Part shown: one piece after another, positions 10,121-17,453 of the stretch
How the letters are laid out: the number at the start of each line of letters is the position of its first letter
How positions within the stretch are numbered: position 1 is the first letter of the stretch
NCBI RefSeq assembly: GCF_004216475.1
Contig: NZ_CP022303.1
Location: 2,666,001-2,730,000 of the forward strand
Direction: 5' to 3'
DNA: 64,000 bases
From: Thalassococcus sp. S3
GTDB lineage: Bacteria; Pseudomonadota; Alphaproteobacteria; Rhodobacterales; Rhodobacteraceae
Notes under the pieces: model-generated
Told to the model about the DNA's origin: nothing
Databases searched by the model: none
What the model saw: only the letters and a program-made list of their open reading frames with translations
Position numbers and translations under genes: made by a program

Positions 10121-12244
10121 ATGACGTCTGCACCGAACCAGACGACGCTTACGCTTGGCTGTAAGCCTGTTGTCACCCTGACCATCAAGGAAGCCCCCGG
10201 CAAACTGGAATTCGAACTCACCAGTCCCGATGGCCTGGCCGATCTCGACGGCATGTTCTTCAGCTTCGCCGACGACGCGCCATTTCAGGAATTGTTCATA
10301 TTTCCGTTCCTGAACGACACCGAAATCACCGGGCTTGAGATTGCCGACGACGGCGTGAACACCCTTTCGAACGGCGCTCAGGTCAATGGGCAGTTCGATG
10401 TCGGCCTGCAATTCGGCCTGGTGGATGATGAGACCGGTGGCAATGTCACCACGACCAGCTTCTCGCTCTTCGCCGATGCGGGCTTTGAGCTGAAGATCGA
10501 CGACCTGAACCTCGACACGATCTCGGTCGTGGTCAATTCCGACACCGACGAAGGGTATGTCCTGACCCCGCAAGACGGTGGCAGCGCCACGCCCGTTCTG
10601 GTGGAAAAAACCGTGATCGACGAGGATTTCGACGGCCTTTCCGACCCAGCCGACAGCGCCGCCATCCTCTCCGACGACCAGTGGGAGGTGCGGAACGGCG
10701 CGCTTTTCACCAATGGCTCCAACGATGGCACATTGACCTTTGACACCGTCGACACCGACGGCCCCGTCTCGCTCAGCTTCGATGCGAGCGTTGCTGATCC
10801 CAGCCGGTTCGAGGCCACGGGCCGCTACGCCGACAGCCTGCGGGTCGAGGCCCGCCTCGACAACGGTGACTGGCAGCTTATCGACAATTTCGTGGTCAAC
10901 GACGATGGCACCGCCCTCGTCGGATCCGAATCTGGTCAGGAAATCACCACCAGCTCCAGCACACTCGACTATTCCGGCGGCCTCCTCGATGGCGCCACCG
11001 AGAGCGCGCAGATCCGCTTCGTCTCCGACATCTCCGCCGACAGCGAACAGATCAGCATCGACAATGTCGAACTGACCGCCACCGAAGAGGTGGACGGCGC
11101 GGCACCCGTCGTCAGCCAGGTCACCGCGACCGAGGATTTCGACGACATCCACGACGCCGATGACAGCGCCCTGATCGACAGCGACGCCCATTGGGAGATC
11201 CGCAACGACGCGCTTTTCACCAACGGTCACGACGATGGCACGCTGACCTTTGCCGAACAGGCGACCGACGGGCCAGCCAGCTTCTCCATCGACGCGCAGG
11301 CCAACAATATCGACCGGTTCGAGGCCGATGGCCGCTATGCCGACAGCCTGCGGATCGAAGCGCAGATCGACGGCGGCCACTGGCAGCTTCTGGACGAATT
11401 CGTGGTCAACGACGACGGCACCGCGCTGGTCGGCTCTGAAACCGGGCAGGAAATTGGCTCGGACCCGTCGAACCTCAGCTATTCCGGCGGCGCGCTGAAC
11501 GGGGCGACCGAAAGCGTGCAGTTCCGCATGGTCTCCGACATCTCCGCGGGCGACGAACAGATCACCTTCGACAATGCCGAGATCACCACGACCGACATCA
11601 GCGAACCTGCCCCCGATGGCGCGGTCAAGATCGACTTCAACGATCTGGCCGCAGGCGACGTGGTTTCCGATCAGTATGATGGCGTCACCATCTCTGCCCA
11701 GCGGGCCGAAGATGGCGAAGGCACCGAAAACGATGCGATGATCTTCGACACCGACAACCCCACCGGCGGCGACAGCGATCTGGCCTATGACGACTACGGC
11801 AACGCGCTGATTATCTCCGAAGACAACGACAGCGATGACCCCGATGACGAGGCCCATGGCGGCACGTTCTCGTTCAACTTCGACAACCCCGCCAACGTGC
11901 TCAGCCTCAACGTGCTGGATACCGAAGAAGCGGGCGGCATGATCGACCTTTACGATGCCGAAGGCGAGTTGCTGAACTCCATCGAGATCCCGTCGACCGG
12001 CGATAACGGAGAGGTCCTGCTCGACATCGCCACCGACGGCGTGTCGGTAATGGATGTCACGCTCGTTGGCTCCGGCGCGATCGACGATCTCTGCTATGTG
12101 CCGGCCAAGGACAAGGACGTTTGCGACGCGCAATACGCGGTGGGCTATATCGAAGGCATCCCGATGGTCGACATGGCCGAGGATGACGACACCCTGCCCG
12201 CCGACGATGACGACGACGTTCTGACGGATCCATTGGCCGCCTGA
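10121..12244 (+). CDS. Acidic, probably extracellular protein with two tandem 170-residue repeats
   Basis: ATG 10121 is chosen because GAGGA lies 7 bp upstream; it gives 707 residues. The N-terminal 150 residues form a beta-rich domain with phrases such as DLDGMFFSFAD and ADDGVNTLSNGAQVNG that I associate with surface proteins of marine bacteria. Two repeats follow (codons from 10621 and 11131), each built around DFD...HWEIRNDALFTNG and SLRIEAQIDGGHWQL. A third module (about residues 505-690) contains NDAMIFDTDNPTGGDSD, a Ca-binding-like Asp-rich style. The protein is extremely acidic and ends in an Asp-rich tail. No N-terminal signal peptide is visible, so export would need a C-terminal or type I signal. 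Function is unknown; an adhesin or matrix role is a guess. Confidence 0.8.
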   Translation: MTSAPNQTTLTLGCKPVVTLTIKEAPGKLEFELTSPDGLADLDGMFFSFADDAPFQELFIFPFLNDTEITGLEIADDGVNTLSNGAQVNGQFDVGLQFGLVDDETGGNVTTTSFSLFADAGFELKIDDLNLDTISVVVNSDTDEGYVLTPQDGGSATPVLVEKTVIDEDFDGLSDPADSAAILSDDQWEVRNGALFTNGSNDGTLTFDTVDTDGPVSLSFDASVADPSRFEATGRYADSLRVEARLDNGDWQLIDNFVVNDDGTALVGSESGQEITTSSSTLDYSGGLLDGATESAQIRFVSDISADSEQISIDNVELTATEEVDGAAPVVSQVTATEDFDDIHDADDSALIDSDAHWEIRNDALFTNGHDDGTLTFAEQATDGPASFSIDAQANNIDRFEADGRYADSLRIEAQIDGGHWQLLDEFVVNDDGTALVGSETGQEIGSDPSNLSYSGGALNGATESVQFRMVSDISAGDEQITFDNAEITTTDISEPAPDGAVKIDFNDLAAGDVVSDQYDGVTISAQRAEDGEGTENDAMIFDTDNPTGGDSDLAYDDYGNALIISEDNDSDDPDDEAHGGTFSFNFDNPANVLSLNVLDTEEAGGMIDLYDAEGELLNSIEIPSTGDNGEVLLDIATDGVSVMDVTLVGSGAIDDLCYVPAKDKDVCDAQYAVGYIEGIPMVDMAEDDDTLPADDDDDVLTDPLAA
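10621..11080 (+). repeat. Tandem repeat copy 1 inside the acidic protein
   Basis: Coding repeat of about 153 residues beginning EDFDGLSDPADSA. It aligns to copy 2 at a constant offset of 510 bp at both ends (CGAGGATTTCGACG at the start, GAACAGATCA..CGACAATG near the end), so no net indel separates the copies. Confidence 0.85.
11131..11590 (+). repeat. Tandem repeat copy 2 inside the acidic protein
   Basis: Second copy, beginning EDFDDIHDADDSA, in the same frame as copy 1 and offset by 510 bp. Many differences are conservative at the protein level, which suggests selection on the encoded fold. Confidence 0.85.
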
Positions 12245-12256
12245 TCAAGAACGACC

Positions 12257-12324
12257 CCGGACGCGGCCTCCCCTCGCAAGGCTGCGTCCGGTTCAAGGCT
12301 CCCGGCTTCGCCTCCGGGAGCCTT
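12257..12324 (+). terminator. Two consecutive hairpins after the acidic protein gene
   Basis: CCGGACGC (12257-12264) pairs with GCGTCCGG (12284-12291). A second, perfect 11-bp stem AAGGCTCCCGG (12295-12305) pairs with CCGGGAGCCTT (12314-12324) over an 8-base loop. There is no U tract, so termination is likely but not certain. Confidence 0.55.
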
Positions 12325-12358
12325 ACCCGCCATAAAAAGCGCCGACGCTGTCCGGCAG
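12321..12358 (-). repeat. 38-bp direct repeat, copy 1 (relic of a TPR gene 3' end)
   Basis: It matches 13284-13321 in 34 of 38 positions. On the minus strand it reads LPDSVGAFYGG-stop, compared with LPDSVRALYGE-stop, the real C-terminus of the TPR protein encoded at 13286-14374. Homology stops beyond this point, so it is either a decayed duplicate or a copied 3' end. Confidence 0.75.
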
Positions 12359-12463
12359 AGGCGAAGGGCACGGGATAGCAATTTACCCAGCAAGTCCACA
12401 TTCCGGCTGAAGCCGTGCGGAAGGGTTGCCAAAGGCAAGGTGATTTTGTCCCAGAGGTCAGCG

Positions 12464-12793
12464 CTAGTTTGAAGCGCGACGCCAGCGGCCCGTGCTGCCG
12501 TCCTGGCATTGGATAGAGCGATCACTCTTAAATTCGCACGTTGTCGACCTGGTGCGAGCGACCAGCGATTGAGCTGAGTGAGACACTACGGCAAGGGGGC
12601 CAAAGCTGTCCTCAGACGCACGAAAGGTGAAGAAGAATTTTCCCGTGCCTCGGCTTCCTGAAACGGTTGCGTTCGGGCCAGAGATAAAGTCCGCGTGCAC
12701 GACATCCTGATCCGAAAACAGCTTCGATTGGGCCTGTGCACCGGATGTGGTGAGCAGAAATGCGACGCAAAGCGCAGGCAGATAGTCTTTCAT
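12464..12793 (-). CDS. Small secreted protein of unknown function
   Basis: ATG 12793 (MKDYLPALC) is preferred: GGAAG lies 6 bp upstream, whereas the ATG at 12799 has no spacing to it. The 109-residue product has a classical signal peptide (Lys, hydrophobic LPALCVAFLL, Ala-x-Ala before residue 22), so it is probably periplasmic or secreted. The mature part holds two cysteines (TTCEFK and SIQCQDG) that could form a disulfide. I do not recognise the family. It lies alone between the two 38-bp direct repeats. Confidence 0.65.
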   Translation of the reverse strand: MKDYLPALCVAFLLTTSGAQAQSKLFSDQDVVHADFISGPNATVSGSRGTGKFFFTFRASEDSFGPLAVVSHSAQSLVARTRSTTCEFKSDRSIQCQDGSTGRWRRASN

Positions 12794-12799
12794 TGGCAT

Positions 12800-13283
12800 C
12801 TTCCAAGGACTAGAAACCGAACCCGCATCATGGTCCCAAATGAGGCAGGTTGCACCATCTGGCGATGCTACTACCGCAAAAAAGACGTATTCAATGACAC
12901 GCCTTTTTCCGGTTCTTCCACGATATCTGCTGCCACACATCCACGAATAGCGGCCGAAGCTCGCCCCTACTTAGATGATGTGGCTTTACCCCGTCGGGCG
13001 GTTTTACACTGCGCACCCAATGGTACGGGGCAAGCTGACCAGCGTCGCCGGGATCGTCGCCATCAAAGATGATGAGGATCTGCCTGACATCGCGTTCCGT
13101 GAGCATGGCGAGCTGCGGCTCAAAGAGCGAACGACCGAAGGGGCAAGGCGAGGAATATGCGCCACCGAGAGGTCGCACTCGAAGATCGCCATCACTTGCT
13201 CATTGACTGGTTAGCGGTGCCAGTTGAACCTCTCAATCTCTTTGCGGACGCTCTTTCCGCATCTCGGACTTGGGCTCGGGGCG
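12800..13283. other. Gene-poor patch with no convincing coding frame
   Basis: About 480 bp between the small secreted protein and the TPR operon. Several frames stay open for 60-95 codons on both strands (for example 12891-13178 minus), but none has a good ribosome-binding site or a recognisable motif, and they overlap each other. The base composition is locally more AT-rich around 12860-12950. It may be a decayed gene. Confidence 0.45.
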
Positions 13284-13321
13284 CCTTACTCGCCATAAAG
13301 CGCGCGGACGCTGTCCGGCAG
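13284..13321 (-). repeat. 38-bp direct repeat, copy 2 (3' end of TPR gene)
   Basis: Covers the last codons and stop of the TPR gene. It is the presumed parent of the copy at 12321-12358; the two lie 963 bp apart in the same orientation. Confidence 0.75.
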
Positions 13322-14374
13322 CACGTCCTCGATCCGCAGGCGTCCATCCAGATGGCCCAAAGCCTCTTTCAGATGGGCGTAGGACAGCTTGCTTTGCGGG
13401 GACAAACGCAGCGCGTGGGCGAACGCCTTCACCGCCTCCTGCGGGCGATCATTGCGCAGCAGGGCCAGCCCGTAGGCATCCAGATGCACGTGATTGTCGG
13501 GCGCGATGCCGATCAGCCGCTCGCATGCCGACACCGCGGCCTCTGACTGCCCCTGGCGCAGGTTGATCGAACACAAGGCATAAAGATACTGCGCCTGGGG
13601 CGCCAGGCTCGCCGCGGCCTCGATATCTCCAAGCGCGTCGTCGACACCCCCGTCCTCCAACCGCTCAAGACCGCGATTGAACAGGACCTGAGCGCGCATG
13701 TCGCTGGGCAGTGGCGCCGGGCTGTCGATCACGTTGCTGTAAGCGGCAATCGCCGCCGCCCTCTGGCCCGCCGCCGCGTGTGCATCGCCTTTCAGTATGC
13801 CCAGATAGGGGTCCGAAATGCTCCGGTTCGACCGTTTCGAAAGGGTCTCGATCCGTTTGAGGCTCCGGGTTGGCTGCCGTTTGGCCAGCGCCAGTCTGGC
13901 TTCGGCAAATTCCACATATTCCTCGATCTGCGTGCGGGCCTCCGGGTCCCGCTCCCGCCGCAACAGCTTGCGCACCCGCGCGCAATCGCGCTGCGCCTTG
14001 GCCACGTAACCCGCAGCCGTGTGGGCCTGACAGCTTCGCATCAAAAGCCAGACATCGTTGGGCAGAAACTGCAGCGCCGATTGCAGGCTCGACAGCGACC
14101 GTTCGATATCGCCCGCAACCGCGTAGGTGGTTGCCATCTGCCCCAACGCCGTGGCTGCCGCGTCGTTGGTCAGATCCTCCATCGCCAGCGCCCGCCTGAG
14201 ATGGTCCAGCGCGTCCCTGGTTTCCCCCTCCATATTGGCCACCTTGGCCTTCTCGATCTCAAGACAGGCCTGAAGCGGGCGTGGCGCGCCCGGCGCATCG
14301 CAGACGCCGCCCGCTTGTCCGGTGCTGACCCCGATCCCGGCCAGCGCCAGCGCCAAGCCCAACCGGATCAGCAT
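13286..14374 (-). CDS. Secreted tetratricopeptide-repeat protein
   Basis: The start at 14374 (MLIRLGLALALAG) puts a signal peptide at the N-terminus (cleavage near GVSTGQA); in-frame alternatives at 14395 and 14455 are possible. The roughly 360-residue protein is mostly alpha-helical with several TPR-like units, for example around ALDHLRRALAMEDL, RSLSSLQSALQFLPND, AIAAYSNVIDS and EAVKAFAHALRLSPQ. It is the last gene of a three-gene minus-strand run (14784-16013, 14466-14780, this one), so a shared envelope role is likely. Partner and substrate are unknown. Confidence 0.8.
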   Translation of the reverse strand: MLIRLGLALALAGIGVSTGQAGGVCDAPGAPRPLQACLEIEKAKVANMEGETRDALDHLRRALAMEDLTNDAAATALGQMATTYAVAGDIERSLSSLQSALQFLPNDVWLLMRSCQAHTAAGYVAKAQRDCARVRKLLRRERDPEARTQIEEYVEFAEARLALAKRQPTRSLKRIETLSKRSNRSISDPYLGILKGDAHAAAGQRAAAIAAYSNVIDSPAPLPSDMRAQVLFNRGLERLEDGGVDDALGDIEAAASLAPQAQYLYALCSINLRQGQSEAAVSACERLIGIAPDNHVHLDAYGLALLRNDRPQEAVKAFAHALRLSPQSKLSYAHLKEALGHLDGRLRIEDVLPDSVRALYGE

Positions 14375-14465
14375 TTCAGAATGTTGGGCGGGCATGGCGG
14401 CGGCGGGGTTTCCGCCTGGACCACCGGCGCCAGCGCCAGCGCCATCGCAACGCACAGAAGCCGCA

Positions 14466-14780
14466 TCATGCGGTGTCTCCCTTGCCCTTCTCGTCCGACA
14501 GCCAGTCCTTCAACAGCCCCGCGAAGGTGCCGAAATAGAAACCGATGATGATCCCGCCCCAGTTCACCAGCGCCTCCGGCGGGTTGCTCTGCAGAAAGAC
14601 CGGCAGAAACGCCGTCACAAAGATGATCCCCAGCGCAATCAGCGACGACACGATCATCACCGTGACCACCACAAAGCGTTTCAGAAACCGGTCTCCGCCC
14701 GCCCTTGCCGGGCCCGCCGCGGGCATCGCCGCCGTCGTCACGACCCTGGGATTGTCCGGGTCACTTGCCGTCATCGTCAT
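14466..14780 (-). CDS. Small membrane protein of unknown function
   Basis: 104 residues with a hydrophilic N-terminal 30, one strong membrane segment (VVVTVMIVSSLIALGIIFV) and a second after residue 70 (WGGIIIGFYFGTFAGLL), then a charged tail. The GFYFG pattern recalls phage-holin-like small proteins, but nothing more supports that. It lies 3 bp after the upstream secreted protein and about 90 bp before the TPR protein, so the three are likely cotranscribed. Confidence 0.7.
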   Translation of the reverse strand: MTMTASDPDNPRVVTTAAMPAAGPARAGGDRFLKRFVVVTVMIVSSLIALGIIFVTAFLPVFLQSNPPEALVNWGGIIIGFYFGTFAGLLKDWLSDEKGKGDTA

Positions 14781-14783
14781 CTG

Positions 14784-16013
14784 TCAGTCCTCCGCTTGCA
14801 TGCTGTAGCGCACGATCTCTTCCGCTCTCCACAGCACCTTTTTCAGCCTCCGGTCCCTCTCGACCCGGGCGCTTGCCCGGTCGCTCGATCCGGCCGCTTC
14901 GATGAACAGGCCCCAATATTCCACCAGCGCGTCATCCTTCGCGACGCGCCGATGAAACCGGTCATCCGTGGCATCTCCCGCCACGCCCAAGCCCGAGATC
15001 TCTTCCAGCTCCGTCGCGAAATCGAGGAAAAAGCCCCTGTAGACCGACTGGCGAAAGCTCTTCTGCAGATCGAAGAAATCCAGGAAGGCGTAGAAACAAT
15101 CCTCCGCCTCCCCCGCATCGCATTCGAGGCGATAGAAGTTCTGGTAGGTATTGGCCAAATCCCTGGCCGGGATCTCGTCGGGATGATCGTGGGCCAGCCA
15201 GACCGCCCTGTTAAAGAAATACTGCGCGAGATCGAAATAGGTCAGGTTCGGCGGGATCGCCTGGTCCAGCTCGGGCGCGCGGGCGAACCAATAGGCCAGC
15301 CCCGCCAGCGTGCGGAACTGGGCCGCCACCGGGATCTGCCGGAACCGGGTCCGGTCCTCCAGCCCCATGACCATCCGTGCCGTCGTGGCATCGATATACC
15401 CGACGTCGCGCATCAGCTTGTCGATCAGCGCAACCATCTGCTGGAACACTTCCGGATCGGCCTCATCCGCCATCAGCCCCTCCTGCACTTCCAGCGCCGT
15501 GCGGATATCCGATGATGTGGGCGTATCGAGATCCAGAAACGCCAGCACCACCTCCAGCCTTTCGCCGGTATTGCGCTGGCGCCGCTCGATATAAAGCGGG
15601 CGCTTGAAGATCCCCGCATGCTGCTGCATGGGGATCCGCTCGTTCAGGTAATATCCGTTGTGGTTCAGCCTCAAAAGCAGATCGAAGGGCACCTGATACA
15701 TGTTGCCGACCTGAACGCTGTATTCAAAGACCAGCGCCGTCGTCTCATCCGAACCTTCCTTGACCCTGACAGGCAGGCTCCAAAGCGCCTCGCCCTCATC
15801 CTCGTCCTCGGTGCTGCGATAATCATGGCCTTCCGCGACCATGATCTGCTTGAGCGTGTCCACCTCAAGCGGAGCTACCCCATCGGACAACACCGTTCCG
15901 TTAATCTCTTTGAAGTGCAAAGGACCATGCACTTGGGTGCCAAATCCATTGGCACTTGCGGTTCCCGCGAGGATCAAAAACGCGAAACCGCCAAGGAAAA
16001 AAGGCGCTTTCAT
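14784..16013 (-). CDS. Secreted protein of unknown function, first gene of TPR operon
   Basis: 409 residues with a clean signal peptide (MKAPFFLGGFAFLILAGTASA). The mature protein begins with a possible beta-rich domain (to about residue 130) and continues as a helix-rich region containing phrases such as YFDLAQYFFNRAVWLAHDHPDEI and AEDCFYAFLDFFDLQKSF, which resemble solenoid repeats. The two cysteines near residue 300 could form a disulfide. I do not recognise the family. Upstream are 100 bp to the hydratase gene on the same strand, so it may have its own promoter. Confidence 0.75.
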   Translation of the reverse strand: MKAPFFLGGFAFLILAGTASANGFGTQVHGPLHFKEINGTVLSDGVAPLEVDTLKQIMVAEGHDYRSTEDEDEGEALWSLPVRVKEGSDETTALVFEYSVQVGNMYQVPFDLLLRLNHNGYYLNERIPMQQHAGIFKRPLYIERRQRNTGERLEVVLAFLDLDTPTSSDIRTALEVQEGLMADEADPEVFQQMVALIDKLMRDVGYIDATTARMVMGLEDRTRFRQIPVAAQFRTLAGLAYWFARAPELDQAIPPNLTYFDLAQYFFNRAVWLAHDHPDEIPARDLANTYQNFYRLECDAGEAEDCFYAFLDFFDLQKSFRQSVYRGFFLDFATELEEISGLGVAGDATDDRFHRRVAKDDALVEYWGLFIEAAGSSDRASARVERDRRLKKVLWRAEEIVRYSMQAED

Positions 16014-16113
16014 CAGTCAATTCGGTCTCAAAATACGTCTAATAATATTTTGAACTTACCCGAAAAGATGATTCGGCGCAACGATCTTGCAACCTGCGGA
16101 TGTATCGCGGGGC

Positions 16114-16890
16114 TTAGCGCCCCTCGTAATGCGCCGGGCGTTTTTCCATGAAGGCCAGCACACCTTCCTTGAAATCCCGTGTCTTGCCGCAGGCGCCCTG
16201 CAGTTTGGCCTCCGTGGCCAGCTGGTTTTCCAGCGTCTGGTCATAGCTGCCGCGAATGGCCTCCTTGACCGCGCGATAGGCCGCCGTGGGCCCTTTGGCA
16301 AGATGCGCCGCGCGGCTTTTCCAATGCGCCTCGAACACGTCATCCTCCACCGCTTCCCAGATCATGCCCCATTCGTCAGCCTGCCGCGCGCTGATCTTGT
16401 CCGCGAACAGCGCGGCCCCCATCGCCTTGGCCAGGCCCATCTGACGCGGCAGGAAATAGGTCCCGCCCGCATCCGGGATCAGACCGATCCGGGTAAAGGC
16501 CTGCAGGAAATAAGCGCCGTCCGCCGCGATCACCACATCGGCGGCCAGGGCCAGGTTCGCGCCCGCCCCTGCGGCCGGCCCGTTCACGGCGGCAATCGTG
16601 GGCACGGGGCAGTCATAGATCGCGCGTAGCATCGGAGCATATTCATCGCGCAGCGTACGCTCCAGGTCGAGATTGCCCGCATTGGCGCGGTCCCCCAGAT
16701 CCTGACCGGTGCAAAAGGCCCGGCCCGCCCCCGTCAGCACGACAACGCGTGCCTCCTTGCCGCCTTCCCTGACCGCATAGCCGATTTCGGCCCGCATCTG
16801 GGCGGTCAGCGCGTTCATCTTTTCAGGCCGGTTCAGCGTGATCGTCGCGATGTCGTCGCTCAGATCGTAGGTGATCGTCTGATAATCCAT
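16114..16890 (-). CDS. Enoyl-CoA hydratase/isomerase, PaaG-like
   Basis: Crotonase-fold enzyme of 258 residues. The oxyanion-hole segments are FCTGQDLGDR near residue 63 and AAGAGANLALAADVV near residue 107. GLIPDAGGT near residue 137 carries the aspartate used by PaaG-type isomerases, which lack the hydratase glutamate pair. The GQDL motif also resembles PaaG, the 1,2-epoxyphenylacetyl-CoA isomerase of phenylacetate degradation, but no other paa gene is nearby, so the substrate is uncertain. It is a single gene between ccmH and the TPR operon. Confidence 0.85.
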   Translation of the reverse strand: MDYQTITYDLSDDIATITLNRPEKMNALTAQMRAEIGYAVREGGKEARVVVLTGAGRAFCTGQDLGDRANAGNLDLERTLRDEYAPMLRAIYDCPVPTIAAVNGPAAGAGANLALAADVVIAADGAYFLQAFTRIGLIPDAGGTYFLPRQMGLAKAMGAALFADKISARQADEWGMIWEAVEDDVFEAHWKSRAAHLAKGPTAAYRAVKEAIRGSYDQTLENQLATEAKLQGACGKTRDFKEGVLAFMEKRPAHYEGR

Positions 16891-16961
16891 GGCCAGGCTC
16901 CCGTCTCCGCTCTTGGCGTCACACTAGCGATCCAACGGAGGCATACCAGCCCTACGGCGCG

Positions 16962-17453
16962 TTATTCGTCGAGAATCTTGCTCAGCCGCGCGCGTTCCTC
17001 ATCGCTCAGCGCGGCCTCCTGCGGCACCGGCGCGCTAGCGCGGTTGCGCAGGTATCCGTAACCGACCCCGCCTGCCAGAAGCAGCATCAGCGGTCCGGCC
17101 GCCCACAAAAGCCAGTTCGATCCGGTCAGGGTGGGCTGCAACAGGACATATTCCCCGTACCGGTCCACGACAAAATCGATCACCTCGGTGTCGCTGTCTC
17201 CGGCCACCAGCCTCTCCCGCACCAGGATCCTTAGATCCCGGGCCAGATCGGCATTGCTTTCGTCGATGCTCTCATTGCGGCAGACCAGGCACCGCAGCCC
17301 CTTTGACAGCTCCCTTGCCCTTTCTTCCAGGGCCGGATCTTCCAGGATCTCATCCGGTTGCACCGCCCAGGCCGCCGGAAGTGCCAGTAGGCACGCCAAC
17401 ACAAGCGATGCCGCCCGCAGGGCGAAAGAGCGGCCCCGCCCGGCCCGCCTCAT
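16962..17453 (-). CDS. ccmH: Cytochrome c maturation protein CcmH
   Basis: Membrane-anchored thiol protein that handles apocytochrome c for heme attachment in the periplasm. The start at 17453 overlaps the ccmF stop by 4 bp (ATGA) and gives 163 residues with a signal peptide; longer starts inside ccmF are unlikely. The redox motif LRCLVCRNESIDES is present, and a single C-terminal membrane segment follows (NWLLWAAGPLMLLLAGGVGYG). The CcmI-like TPR extension found in enterobacterial CcmH is absent. It is coupled to ccmF. Confidence 0.95.
   Translation of the reverse strand: MRRAGRGRSFALRAASLVLACLLALPAAWAVQPDEILEDPALEERARELSKGLRCLVCRNESIDESNADLARDLRILVRERLVAGDSDTEVIDFVVDRYGEYVLLQPTLTGSNWLLWAAGPLMLLLAGGVGYGYLRNRASAPVPQEAALSDEERARLSKILDE

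Noticed and set aside
10091-12133. A 680-codon open frame on the minus strand opposite the acidic protein gene
   Set aside because: It is antisense to a gene with a good start and tandem coding repeats; the frame stays open because the plus-strand codons are Asp- and Gly-rich. It has no ribosome-binding site or recognisable motifs.
12891-13178. A 95-codon minus-strand frame in the gene-poor patch (possible remnant protein)
   Set aside because: No ribosome-binding site, no recognisable motif, and overlapping frames on the other strand that are equally open. Kept only as a gene-poor region.
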